64,000 bases of DNA from Prevotella merdae. GTDB lineage: Bacteria; Bacteroidota; Bacteroidia; Bacteroidales; Bacteroidaceae. A model generated the notes under the pieces. It was not told the DNA's origin, did not search any database, and worked only from the letters and a program-made list of their open reading frames with translations. The stretch covers positions 1,516,322-1,580,321 of the forward strand of contig NZ_LT985323.1 in NCBI RefSeq assembly GCF_900290275.1, written 5' to 3'. Each line of letters starts with the position of its first letter. Position 1 is the first letter of the stretch. Below, one piece after another: positions 43,530 to 52,421 of the stretch. Position numbers and translations under genes: made by a program.

Positions 43530-43829
43530 TTATTTTACTGCAATGTTGTAGAATGCAACCTCGTGGTCGCCAAATGGATAGTTGTTGGCGATACAGCTCA
43601 GTTCGAAACAGAATGTCTTGGCATTGGGCTTTACATTCTCAATGCGGACGGTGTACTGCTGTGTTGCCGACTGGCGCAGCTTGGTGGCAATGCCTGTCTG
43701 GAAGTTGGAGCCATTGAGAGATATTCCCATATAGTTGTATTCCTCGTTGGTGTTGTCTTTTGCGTCGTCGGTGGTTAGTTGGAAGTCGTACAGGTCTTTG
43801 CCGGTGTTGTTACCTTGCAAAAATAACAA
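43530..43829 (-). pseudogene. Probable 5'-truncated remnant or short hypothetical gene
   Basis: The frame of 99 residues has no ATG; the only usable start is TTG at 43829. The sequence (DFQLTTDDAKDNTNEEYNYM, VRIENVKPNAKTFCFELSC, HEVAFYNIAVK) looks like the C-terminal end of a beta-sandwich protein, without a signal peptide, although all downstream genes have one. This suggests the 5' part has been lost, perhaps through the palindrome just upstream. It is 16 bp before the next gene. A non-standard start or an internal start is the alternative. Confidence 0.5.
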
Positions 43830-43912
43830 TAATTTAAGAACAGAAGAAACAATATCGAAAAATTTTTATATGAAAATAATGCAACCCCTATATTTTAGGA
43901 GGCTAAAATGCT

Positions 43913-43982
43913 AACCGTACCACGCAAATGGCTATAGTATTGATAATGTATAGCTTACGTGGTACGGTTCGTAGACCGTACC
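43913..43982. repeat. Palindromic element, intact copy of the IS target
   Basis: AACCGTACCACG... (43913-43936) pairs with TATAGCTTACGTGGTACGGTT (43949-43969) to form a long hairpin. GGTACGGT-TCGTAG-ACCGTACC (43961-43982) forms an alternative 8-bp hairpin. Related sequence flanks the IS: the right flank (36387-36410) continues with CCGTACCACGCAATAGCTATA. It lies between the sensor kinase stop and the truncated ORF. Confidence 0.8.
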
Positions 43983-44011
43983 TTCTACAGTTTCGTGGAT
44001 AATTCGTGTTG

Positions 44012-45445
44012 TTATAGCGTGAAGTCGAATGCCAGTCCGCCACCCTCGTTGTTCTTCACGCTTATGCTGCCTCCATGCAGAATGACGGCATTCTTGACGA
44101 TAGCGAGTCCCAGTCCTGTGCCACCCATTTTTCTTGATCGTCCCTTGTCCACGCGGTAGAAGCGCTCGAAGAGGCGTGGCAGATGTTCGGCGGGCACGCC
44201 CACGCCGTTGTCGCAGAATGAGAAGTGCCACTTGGGCAAGTAGTTTGCGTCGTCGTAGGTTTCGTGGCGGTTGATTGGGGTGGCAGCGAGTGTGATGGTG
44301 GTTCCCTCGCCAGCGTATGCGATGGCGTTGTCGGTTAGGTTGCGAAATACGCTGTACAGCAAACTGGGGTTGCCCTTCACTACGATTCCTTGTGGCAGAT
44401 TGTTGACAACAGCCATGTGCTTCTGTTGCAGCTGTAGGGCCGTTTCCTTCTGTATGTTGGCCACGATGTCCGAGATGTTCACCTGCTCGTTGCCCATCAT
44501 CTCGGGCGCGTCGTCCATGCGGTTTAGGGTTGAGATGTCTTGCAGCAACGACGTTAGGCGCTGGCTTTGGGCGTAGCATCGCTTAAGGAACATGTCGCGT
44601 GCCGTGTCGCTGGTGTTGGGATTGTCAAGAATTGTTTCCAGATAGCCCTGAATGCTTGCCACAGGCGTCTTGAGCTCGTGGGCAATGTTCTGCGTCAGTT
44701 GGCGTTTAAGCACGTCTTGCTCGCGTCGTGTGGTCTGCAATCGCTTGTAAATCTTTATTATGCGTTCAGCAATTTCGCCCAGTTCGTCGGCAGGAAAGCC
44801 AACAAGATCCTCTGTGTCGAGCGATTCGCCGTGGTCGGCACGTGTGGCAAATGTGCGCAGCCTCTGAATGTTGTCGTCCAGTCGGCGTGTAAAGCGGTAC
44901 AGTATGACGGTAAGCAGCAATATGGCGCCGAATGCAAACCAGATGTAGTGTTGGTCGGCCTGTAGCGACTTGGCAAGGTCGCTGGTGTAGGGCAGGGCCG
45001 TGCGAATGATGAGCGAGTCGTTGGCAAAGTATGTGGCCGAGTAGAAGAAGTCGCCGTTGACGGTCTTGCTGTTGCGCTCCACGGTAGAGCCCACGCCCTT
45101 GCTCAAGGCGGCTGCCACCTCGGGTCGCGAGGCATGGTTGGCAACATGTCCGTATTGCTTAAGGCTGCTGTCGTACATCACATGTCCGCTGGGCGATATA
45201 AGCGTAACGCGCAGATGGGGCATGTTGTGCGACTTGACGTAAGCGTCGAGCGCCTGTTCCGAGTAGTCGGGAAAGAGGTGCAGATATTCCTCCATGCGCG
45301 TGTTGTAGTCTTGCAGCTTAAGGTTTAGGGTGTCCACCTTATACTGCTTCTCCCTGGTTTGCTGAAACACGATGAATGCCACGGCAAAGACCAGGAACAC
45401 GGACAGCACGCTGAGATAGAGCTTGGTTCCAACGGATATTCGCAT
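44012..45445 (-). CDS. Sensor histidine kinase (PhoR/BaeS-like)
   Basis: This 477-residue sensor has membrane helices at about 8-28 and 166-185, with a periplasmic sensing domain between them. Then come a HAMP-like linker, the H-box IAHELKTPVASI (phosphorylated His256), and an ATP-binding domain with N-box (NLTDNAIAYA), G1 (CDNGVGVP), F-box (FERFYRV) and G2 (GGTGLGLAIVK). It should phosphorylate the response regulator encoded just upstream. The gap between the two genes is 111 bp and filled with short T-rich repeats. The signal is not known. Confidence 0.94.
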   Translation of the reverse strand: MRISVGTKLYLSVLSVFLVFAVAFIVFQQTREKQYKVDTLNLKLQDYNTRMEEYLHLFPDYSEQALDAYVKSHNMPHLRVTLISPSGHVMYDSSLKQYGHVANHASRPEVAAALSKGVGSTVERNSKTVNGDFFYSATYFANDSLIIRTALPYTSDLAKSLQADQHYIWFAFGAILLLTVILYRFTRRLDDNIQRLRTFATRADHGESLDTEDLVGFPADELGEIAERIIKIYKRLQTTRREQDVLKRQLTQNIAHELKTPVASIQGYLETILDNPNTSDTARDMFLKRCYAQSQRLTSLLQDISTLNRMDDAPEMMGNEQVNISDIVANIQKETALQLQQKHMAVVNNLPQGIVVKGNPSLLYSVFRNLTDNAIAYAGEGTTITLAATPINRHETYDDANYLPKWHFSFCDNGVGVPAEHLPRLFERFYRVDKGRSRKMGGTGLGLAIVKNAVILHGGSISVKNNEGGGLAFDFTL

Positions 45446-45455
45446 AGTTTTTCGG

Positions 45456-45560
45456 TTTGTTTTTTATTGTTTTAGCGCCTTTTCTTATTATTTAGCGCCC
45501 TTTTCTATTGTTTTTAGCCCCTTTTTTTATTGTTTTTGAACGCCTTTTTTATTGTTTTAA
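45456..45560. repeat. Five imperfect ~20-24-bp T-rich repeats between regulator and sensor genes
   Basis: Units reading TTTTTATTGTTTTAGCGCC, TTTTCTTATTATTTAGCGCC and TTCTATTGTTTTTAGCCC, plus two looser copies, follow one another across the intergenic gap, one overlapping the regulator's stop codon. Read in the direction of transcription they are A-rich and may set spacing or expression ratio. Confidence 0.7.
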
Positions 45561-46246
45561 GCATCAAAGTAGTAGCCAAATCCCAGGCGCGTTACGATGC
45601 ACTTGGCAAATGGGCCAATCTTCTTTCTAAGGCGCGTGATGTTTACGTCCACGGTTCGGTCGAGCACCAGCACGTCCTTTGGCCATATGCGCTCAATAAG
45701 CTCCTGTCGTGAGAATACGCGTCCACGCTCGCTAAGCAGTAGGTTTAGCAGCTCAAACTCGGTCTTGGTGAATGGCACGTCCTCGCCCTCGATGCTTACC
45801 GTCTTCTTGTCGAGGTTCATAATGATGCCCTGGTACGACAGCACCTGTGGCTCGCCCTCGTCGGCGCTGGTGGCTGTGCGTCGCAGTACGGCGCGCACCC
45901 TAACCATAACCTCGCGCAGGGAGAAAGGCTTTGATATGTAGTCGTCGGCACCCAGGTTGAATCCGGTAACGGTGTCGTTCTCGGTGTCGCGTGCTGTTAG
46001 GAATATGATGGGCACGTTGGCAGTTGTGGGTCTTTCCTTCAGCTTGCGCGCCATGGCAAATCCTGACATTCCGCCCATCATCACGTCGAGCAGCAAGAGC
46101 GAGAACGAGGCTATGTCCATCTGCAACGCCTCCTCGGCCGACGAGGCTGTAGCCACCTCGTAGCCCTCGGTTTCAAGATTGAACTTAAGGATTTCGAGCA
46201 AGTCCTGTTCGTCGTCCACAACAAGTATTCTCTGGTTCTGTTTCAT
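45557..46246 (-). CDS. OmpR-family response regulator
   Basis: This 229-residue regulator has a receiver domain (about 1-125) with the acidic pair at residues 11-12 (VVDDEQ), phospho-acceptor Asp54 in LLLDVMMGG, Thr/Ser near FLTARD and a conserved Lys (about 106, SKPFS). A C-terminal winged helix (about 135-229) shows GEDVPFTKTEFELLNLLL, SRQELIERIWP and RTVDVNITRLRKKIG. It is expected to bind DNA when phosphorylated by the sensor kinase encoded downstream. Its promoter faces that of dxs. Confidence 0.95.
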   Translation of the reverse strand: MKQNQRILVVDDEQDLLEILKFNLETEGYEVATASSAEEALQMDIASFSLLLLDVMMGGMSGFAMARKLKERPTTANVPIIFLTARDTENDTVTGFNLGADDYISKPFSLREVMVRVRAVLRRTATSADEGEPQVLSYQGIIMNLDKKTVSIEGEDVPFTKTEFELLNLLLSERGRVFSRQELIERIWPKDVLVLDRTVDVNITRLRKKIGPFAKCIVTRLGFGYYFDA

Positions 46247-46320
46247 CTTATATTTAATAATGTATATAGTTTTCAGCCGTGTAATTGTAAAGAAATTGTA
46301 TCTTTTCTTTGATTACGTTG

Positions 46321-46328
46321 CAAAGATA
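46321..46328 (-). promoter_or_regulatory. Probable -7 box of the response regulator operon
   Basis: TATCTTTG on the minus strand matches TAnnTTTG; no clear TTTG box lies 19-20 bp upstream. The start codon is 75 bp downstream. Confidence 0.5.
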
Positions 46329-46398
46329 CACATTCTGCTCATCATACATATTGCACAGGCGTTACAATTTTGTTACATCAAAATATCTATCTTTATTT

Positions 46399-46429
46399 TT
46401 TGTGCTTTCAACCATTTGCATTAACTTTG
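46399..46429 (+). promoter_or_regulatory. dxs promoter, Bacteroidetes type
   Basis: TTTG (46399-46402), then 19 bp, then TAACTTTG (46422-46429) match the Bacteroidetes consensus exactly. The dxs start codon is 67 bp further on. Confidence 0.8.
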
Positions 46430-46495
46430 CATATTGCATCTGCCTTGCCGCCATAAAATGAATGGTAGGGGCAGGCAAATCTCAAATATAGTTTC

Positions 46496-48394
46496 ATGAA
46501 CAACGACAAATTAGGACTCTTAGACAACATACAGTATCCAAGCGACTTGCGTCGTCTGGACGTGGCTCAGTTGCCCAGGTTGTGCGCCGAGCTGCGCCGC
46601 GACATTGTTGAGGAACTGGCCGAAAATCCAGGTCATCTCGCTTCGTCGCTGGGCGTGGTGGAACTGACGGTTGCCCTGCACTACGTGTTCAACACCCCCA
46701 ACGACCGCATAGTGTGGGATGTGGGCCATCAGGCCTACGGCCACAAGATACTGACGGGCCGCAAGGACAACTTTCACACCAATCGCAAGCTGCATGGCGT
46801 AAGGCCGTTCCCCTCGCCTGAGGAGAGCCCCTACGACACCTTTACGTGCGGACACGCGTCCAACTCCATCTCGGCGGCTTTGGGCATGGCTGTGGCGGCT
46901 CGCAAGACGGGACACGCCAACCGACATGTGGTGGCTGTGATAGGCGATGGAGCCATGTCGGGCGGACTGGCCTTCGAGGGACTGAACAACGTGTCGTCGT
47001 CGCCCAACGACCTGCTTATCGTGCTGAACGACAACGATATGAGCATAGACCGTGCCGTGGGAGGTATGGAGAAGTATCTGCTGAACCTTGACACCAACGC
47101 CACGTACAATCGGCTGCGCGACCGTGCCTCGCAATGGCTGCGCTCTAAGGGCTACCTGAACGACGACCGACGCAAGGGAATAATACGGCTGAACAACGCC
47201 CTGAAGTCGGCGCTGGCTCATCAGCAGAACATTTTTGAGGGCATGAACATACGCTACTTCGGACCGTTCAACGGCAACGATGTGGGCGAGGTGGTGCGCA
47301 TACTTGAACAGCTTAAGGACATGCGCGGACCAAAGCTGCTGCATCTGCACACCGTTAAGGGCAAGGGCTACAAGCCTGCCGAGGAGCATGCCACCATATG
47401 GCACGCGCCTGGCAAATTTGACCCCGACACGGGCGAGCGTATCAACGAGGGCGAGCCTTATCCGCTGAAATACCAGGAGGTGTTCGGCAAGACGTTGCTG
47501 GAACTGGCAAAGAGCAACCCCAACATCGTGGGCGTTACGCCAGCCATGCCCACAGGATGCTCTATGGACATAATGATGAAGGAAATGCCCGACAGGGTGT
47601 TCGATGTGGGTATTGCCGAGGGACATGCAGCCACATTCTCGTGTGGTATGGCCAAGGACGGACTGATGCCCTTCTGCAACATCTACAGCGCCTTTGCTCA
47701 GCGCGCCTACGACAATATAATACACGACGCGGCAATACTGAACCTGCCCGTTGTGTTCTGCCTCGACCGTGCCGGACTGGTGGGCGAGGACGGACCTACG
47801 CATCATGGCGTGTTCGACATAGCGGCATTAAGACCTGTGCCCAACCTTACCCTGTGCTCGCCTATGGACGAGCGCGAATTGCGCCGAATGATGTACACAG
47901 CCCAACTGCCCGGCAAGGGAACCGTCGTTATACGCTATCCGCGTGGAAAAGGCGTGTGCGGCGAAGACTGGCAATGCCCGCTTGAGGAAATACCTGTGGG
48001 CAAGGCACGCTGTATTAGTCAGGGCAAGGACGTGGCTGTGCTGAGCTACGGACCTATTGGCAACGACGTGCAGAAGGCTGTAAACGAGCTTAAGGAAGAG
48101 GGATGCCCGCTGAGCGTGGCCCACTATGACATGCGGTTCTGCAAGCCTCTGGACACGGAGCTGCTGGAGGATGTTTCTGCCCGTTTCAAACGTGTGGTTA
48201 CGGTGGAGGACGCACAGCGTGCAGGAGGCTTTGGATCGGCCGTGCTGGAGTGGATGAGCGACAACAACAAGGATGTGAAGGTGCAGCGAATAGGTCTGCC
48301 CGACCACTTTGTGGAGCATGGAACCGTAAACGAGCTGAAGGTTATTGCAGGCATCGACAATGACTCGATAAAGAAGGTAATTAGAGAGGGATAA
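46496..48394 (+). CDS. dxs: 1-deoxy-D-xylulose-5-phosphate synthase
   Basis: This 632-residue enzyme condenses pyruvate and glyceraldehyde 3-phosphate in the first step of the MEP isoprenoid pathway and uses thiamine diphosphate. Diagnostic segments: [57 protein letters not shown] (thiamine diphosphate-binding GDG...N), [32 protein letters not shown] and [16 protein letters not shown]. The length is normal. It has its own consensus promoter, divergent from the response regulator. A 10-bp hairpin follows the gene. Confidence 0.97.
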   Translation: MNNDKLGLLDNIQYPSDLRRLDVAQLPRLCAELRRDIVEELAENPGHLASSLGVVELTVALHYVFNTPNDRIVWDVGHQAYGHKILTGRKDNFHTNRKLHGVRPFPSPEESPYDTFTCGHASNSISAALGMAVAARKTGHANRHVVAVIGDGAMSGGLAFEGLNNVSSSPNDLLIVLNDNDMSIDRAVGGMEKYLLNLDTNATYNRLRDRASQWLRSKGYLNDDRRKGIIRLNNALKSALAHQQNIFEGMNIRYFGPFNGNDVGEVVRILEQLKDMRGPKLLHLHTVKGKGYKPAEEHATIWHAPGKFDPDTGERINEGEPYPLKYQEVFGKTLLELAKSNPNIVGVTPAMPTGCSMDIMMKEMPDRVFDVGIAEGHAATFSCGMAKDGLMPFCNIYSAFAQRAYDNIIHDAAILNLPVVFCLDRAGLVGEDGPTHHGVFDIAALRPVPNLTLCSPMDERELRRMMYTAQLPGKGTVVIRYPRGKGVCGEDWQCPLEEIPVGKARCISQGKDVAVLSYGPIGNDVQKAVNELKEEGCPLSVAHYDMRFCKPLDTELLEDVSARFKRVVTVEDAQRAGGFGSAVLEWMSDNNKDVKVQRIGLPDHFVEHGTVNELKVIAGIDNDSIKKVIREG

Positions 48395-48402
48395 CGTAAG
48401 CT

Positions 48403-48447
48403 GTTAAGGAGCAATCTGCTACCATCGAGAACGAAAAGCTCCTTAAC
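48403..48447 (+). terminator. Hairpin between dxs and trkA
   Basis: GTTAAGGAGC pairs perfectly with GCTCCTTAAC around a 25-nt loop, followed by TTCTGAACTTTC. It is likely a weak terminator or a processing site, as trkA starts 35 bp later. Confidence 0.55.
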
Positions 48448-48481
48448 TTCTGAACTTTCTAAAAATCAATATAGATCAACA

Positions 48482-49825
48482 ATGAAGATAATAATAGCTG
48501 GCGCCTATGCCATCGGAACCCACCTTGCACGACTGCTGTCGCGCGAGCACGACGACATCGTTGTGATTGAGCCCAACGAGGAACGTTTGGCAGGTATTGG
48601 CCAGGATGTGGACATCCTGACAATGGAGGCATCGCCTACAAGCATAAAGGCACTAAAACAGGCTGGTGCCGAGGATGCCGACCTGTTTATCGGCGTAACG
48701 CCAAACGAGTGCCAGAACATGACGGCGTGCACACTTGCAAAGGCTCTTGGAACCAAGAAGACCGTGGCTAAGGTGGACAATTCGGAATACATAGCCCCCG
48801 AGCTGCAGGAGTTTTTCTCAGAGTTGGGCGTAAGCTCTATCATCTATCCGGAGATGTTGGCCGCCATCGACATCAACAACGGACTTAAGATGTCGTGGGT
48901 TAGGCAGCGTTGGGACGTACACGACGGAGCCCTTGTTATGCTGGGCGTAAAGTTGCGCGAGACGTGCACAATACTCGACCGCCCGTTACGCGAGCTCTGC
49001 GGTCCTGATGATCCTTACCACATTGTGGCCATAAAGCGCCAAGGCGACACCATTATCCCAGGCGGTAACGACTGTCTGCAGATGTACGACATGGCCTACT
49101 TTATGACTACCAAGCAATATATTCCATACATCCGAAAGATTGTGGGCAAGGAGCATTATGTGGACGTGAAGAACGTGATGATAATGGGAGGCGGAGCCAC
49201 AGCCGTGCGCACCGTAAAGACTATGCCAAGCTACATGGACGTGAAGATTATAGAGACCGACGACCAGCGTTGCGAGCGACTTAACTCTATACTTGAGAAC
49301 GACAAGGCGCTTATAATCAACGGCGACGGACGCGACCTGTCCTTGCTCGTAGAGGAAGGTATAAAGAACACACAGGCCTTTGTGGCGCTAACAGGAAATG
49401 CCGAGACCAATATCCTTGCATGCCTCACAGCCAAGCGCATGGGCGTGCGCAAGACGGTGGCCATGGTGGAGAACATCGACTACGTGAGCATGGCCGAGAG
49501 TCTGGATATAGGCACCATAATCAACAAGAAGTCGATTGCGGCAAGCCACATCTACCAAATGATGCTTGATGCCAATGTGCACAACGTGCGATTCCTTATG
49601 ACAGCCAATGCCGATGTGGCGGAGTTTATTCCGTCGGAAGGCTCGAAGGTGACGCGCAAACCGGTTAAGGACCTTGGACTGCCTAAGGGAATGACCATCG
49701 GCGGACTGGTGCGCGACGGTCAGGGACTGCTTGTGTCGGGCAACACGATGATACGTCCGGGTGATTCGGTTATGGTGTTCTGCCACAACCTAAACATGAA
49801 GAAGATAGAAAAGTTCTTCCTATGA
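48482..49825 (+). CDS. trkA: Trk potassium uptake regulator TrkA
   Basis: This 447-residue cytoplasmic protein contains two RCK units, each an NAD-binding Rossmann fold plus a small C-terminal domain. The first begins IIIAGAYAIGTHLARLL; the second begins near residue 227 with KNVMIMGGGATAVRTVKT. Acidic strand ends (VVIEPNEER, KIIETDDQRCE) fit nucleotide binding. It gates the TrkH channel. The stop overlaps the trkH start by 4 bp (ATGA). Confidence 0.95.
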   Translation: MKIIIAGAYAIGTHLARLLSREHDDIVVIEPNEERLAGIGQDVDILTMEASPTSIKALKQAGAEDADLFIGVTPNECQNMTACTLAKALGTKKTVAKVDNSEYIAPELQEFFSELGVSSIIYPEMLAAIDINNGLKMSWVRQRWDVHDGALVMLGVKLRETCTILDRPLRELCGPDDPYHIVAIKRQGDTIIPGGNDCLQMYDMAYFMTTKQYIPYIRKIVGKEHYVDVKNVMIMGGGATAVRTVKTMPSYMDVKIIETDDQRCERLNSILENDKALIINGDGRDLSLLVEEGIKNTQAFVALTGNAETNILACLTAKRMGVRKTVAMVENIDYVSMAESLDIGTIINKKSIAASHIYQMMLDANVHNVRFLMTANADVAEFIPSEGSKVTRKPVKDLGLPKGMTIGGLVRDGQGLLVSGNTMIRPGDSVMVFCHNLNMKKIEKFFL

Positions 49826-51273
49826 TAAATCTCAAACTGATATACAAGATTATTGGCTCGCTGCTCTTCATAGAGGCAATGATGCTGTTGGTGTGCCTTG
49901 GCGTGTCGGTTTACTACCACGAGGACGACCTCCTGGCGTTTGTCTGCTCCATAGCCATATCTGCGGGAACAGCACTTGTGTTGCGACTGTTTGCACGCAA
50001 CTGCGACAACAACCTCTCGCGCCGCGACGCCTATCTTGTGGTTACGCTTACGTGGGTGGTTTTCTCGCTCTTCGGCACGCTGCCATTCCTTATAGGTGGC
50101 TATCTGCACTCGTTTACCGATGCCTTCTTCGAGACAATGTCGGGATTCACCACTACCGGAGCCTCCATTATCGACGATGTGGACGCTCTGCCACACGGCA
50201 TTCTGTTTTGGCGCTCGTTTACCCAGTGGATAGGCGGTCTTGGTATCGTGTTCTTCACGATAGCCCTTCTGCCGTCGTTGGTGGGAGGTAGCGTAAAGGT
50301 GTTTGCAGCCGAGGCTACGGGCCCTATAAAGACCAAGCTTCACCCCCGACTCAGCACCAATGCCAAGTGGATATGGGTGGTATACTTATGTATCACGTTG
50401 CTGTGTATTGTTTCGCTGAAGTTAGCCGGAATGGATTTCTTTAGCAGCGTGAACTACAGCTTCACTACAGCCGCTACGGGTGGATTTGCCACACATAGCG
50501 ACTACAGCTATCTTACCCCCGTGGTGCAGTATATCGTAACCTTCTTCTGCTTTGTATCGGGTGTCAACTTCACCATGCTTTACATCACGGCGTCGAAGCG
50601 CAAGATAAGCACCCTGTTCAATAGTGCCGAATGCAAGTTCTACTTCTTTGTAGTAGTGGCCTTCACACTATTCATAGCCTTCGAGTTGATGTGGAAGAAC
50701 GGCTACGCGCTTGAGCCTGCGTTGCGCAGCAGCGTGTTTCAGGTGGTGTCGTTCATTACCACAACAGGTCTGCTTTCCGACGACCCTGCAGTATGGCCGC
50801 ACGTTACGTGGGTAGTGCTTGCCGTATGTATGTTCTTTGGAGCGTGCTCTGGCTCAACCAGTGGTGGCTTTAAGTGCATTCGTTGCGTTATGCTATTGAA
50901 GATAATAAAAAACGAGTTTCGACAGATGTTGCACCCCAATGCTGTGTTGCCCATGCGTGTGGACGGTACAAATGTACCATCGTCTAAACGTGTAACGCTG
51001 CTCGCCTTCTTGTCCATATACCTTATATTATGTTTGTTTTGCTCGTTCTCGATGATAGCAATGGGCATCGACAATACTAATGCCATTACCATAACACTTA
51101 GTTCGCTTGGCAATGTGGGCCCTACACTCGGTACCGAGATTGGTCCTACTATGTCGTGGAGCGAGCTACCAGTAGCAGCCAAGTGGATTTGTTCGGTGCT
51201 GATGCTCATAGGCCGTCTTGAGATATTCAGCGTCTTAGTGATATTCACACCGCAGTTCTGGAAGGAGAATTAA
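49822..51273 (+). CDS. trkH: Potassium uptake transporter subunit TrkH
   Basis: This 483-residue integral membrane protein belongs to the Trk/Ktr/HKT superfamily with four pore-loop repeats. Selectivity-filter-like segments include MSGFTTTGASI, TTAATGGFATH, ITTTGLLSDD and SSLGNVGPTLG; the GSTSGG motif before the fourth repeat is also seen. About ten membrane helices are evident. With TrkA it imports potassium. It starts by a 4-bp overlap with trkA, so translation is coupled. Confidence 0.95.
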   Translation: MINLKLIYKIIGSLLFIEAMMLLVCLGVSVYYHEDDLLAFVCSIAISAGTALVLRLFARNCDNNLSRRDAYLVVTLTWVVFSLFGTLPFLIGGYLHSFTDAFFETMSGFTTTGASIIDDVDALPHGILFWRSFTQWIGGLGIVFFTIALLPSLVGGSVKVFAAEATGPIKTKLHPRLSTNAKWIWVVYLCITLLCIVSLKLAGMDFFSSVNYSFTTAATGGFATHSDYSYLTPVVQYIVTFFCFVSGVNFTMLYITASKRKISTLFNSAECKFYFFVVVAFTLFIAFELMWKNGYALEPALRSSVFQVVSFITTTGLLSDDPAVWPHVTWVVLAVCMFFGACSGSTSGGFKCIRCVMLLKIIKNEFRQMLHPNAVLPMRVDGTNVPSSKRVTLLAFLSIYLILCLFCSFSMIAMGIDNTNAITITLSSLGNVGPTLGTEIGPTMSWSELPVAAKWICSVLMLIGRLEIFSVLVIFTPQFWKEN

Positions 51274-51348
51274 ACTTTCAGAACGTGTTAGAACGGAAAC
51301 TACTAATGTAGAAACGTATTAGTAATATATACTAATATATATAAATAT

Positions 51349-52311
51349 ATGGAACTAATTAAATTTTATGCCCTTCTAAAGTCAACCCTTTGGGGTGGCG
51401 AGAAGATTGTCCCATTCAAGCACCTTAGCACCGAGCAGCATAATGTAGGCGAGAACTGGGAAATTTCAGGTGTTCCCGACAATGAGACAGTCGTAGCCAA
51501 TGGAGTTTATGTAGGGAAAAAACTAAATGATATTGTAGCTATTTTGAAGGAGAAACTTGTAGGAAAGGACAACTACGAGCGCTTTGGCAACGAGTTTCCG
51601 TTGCTCGTCAAGTTTATTGACGCTCGTCAGGACCTGTCCATACAGGTACATCCAACCGACGAGATAGCCAAGCGTCATGGCAAAGAACGTGGCAAGACAG
51701 AGATGTGGTATCTGCTCGACAGCGACAAGGATGCCTCTCTGCTGTGCGGACTGAAGAAACAGATTACGCCGTCGCAGTATGCCGAAATGGTGGCAAACGA
51801 CACTATTGTGGATGCCATTGCCCGCTATAATGTTAAGGAGGGCGATTGCTTCTTTATACCTGCAGGACGCATACATGCCATTGGTCCAGGCTCTTTCCTT
51901 GTAGAGATACAGCAGACGTCGGACGTTACTTATCGCATTTACGACTATAAGCGTATTGATAAGCACGGCAACTATCGTGAACTGCACACCAAGCAGGCTG
52001 CCGAGTGCATCGACTATAATGTTTCTTCGAGCTATCGCATAGAGTATACACCTGCCAAAAATCAGGGGGTAAGTTTGGTGCAATGTCCTTACTTCTGCAC
52101 CGCCGTGTACGACCTTAACGAGCCAATGACGCTCGACTACTCCGAGCTTGACAGCTTTGTTGTCCTCATCGGACTGAAGGGCGAGGCGAAGATTACCGAC
52201 AACGAGGGCAACATCATCAGCTTCCAGGCTGGCGAGAGCATCCTTGTGCCGGCTACAACAAAGACGCTTAAGGTTGAGGGAACAATAAAGTTCCTAGTAA
52301 CATACGTTTAG
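51349..52311 (+). CDS. manA: Mannose-6-phosphate isomerase, class I
   Basis: This 320-residue zinc enzyme interconverts mannose 6-phosphate and fructose 6-phosphate. The short bacterial type I form is indicated by LWGGEKIVPFK, ISGVPDNETVV, FPLLVKFIDARQDLSIQVHP (zinc His), GKTEMWYLLDSD (zinc Glu) and FIPAGRIHAIGPG (zinc His, active-site Arg). It provides mannose precursors for surface polysaccharide or uses mannose as a carbon source. The 75-bp gap upstream has no clear promoter; a bidirectional terminator follows. Confidence 0.95.
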   Translation: MELIKFYALLKSTLWGGEKIVPFKHLSTEQHNVGENWEISGVPDNETVVANGVYVGKKLNDIVAILKEKLVGKDNYERFGNEFPLLVKFIDARQDLSIQVHPTDEIAKRHGKERGKTEMWYLLDSDKDASLLCGLKKQITPSQYAEMVANDTIVDAIARYNVKEGDCFFIPAGRIHAIGPGSFLVEIQQTSDVTYRIYDYKRIDKHGNYRELHTKQAAECIDYNVSSSYRIEYTPAKNQGVSLVQCPYFCTAVYDLNEPMTLDYSELDSFVVLIGLKGEAKITDNEGNIISFQAGESILVPATTKTLKVEGTIKFLVTYV

Positions 52312-52320
52312 ATTCAAATA

Positions 52321-52369
52321 AAAAAAACATTTGGATGTTCAATTATTGGCGAACACCCAAATGTTTTTT
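52321..52369. terminator. Bidirectional terminator between manA and the C1 peptidase gene
   Basis: AAAAAAACATTTGGATGTTC pairs with GAACACCCAAATGTTTTTTT, with one mismatch/bulge and a 10-nt loop. Both sides give T-runs in the respective directions, suiting the convergent genes. Confidence 0.9.
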
Positions 52370-52421
52370 TATGTTGCATATTGCCTCAATCCCTATTGGG
52401 AGGAGGGGCTTTCTTCCTTTT

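Noticed and set aside
46520..47806. Long open frame antisense to dxs
   Set aside because: dxs is unmistakable on the plus strand; the antisense frame is rich in His, Val and Arg with no domain and arises from codon bias.
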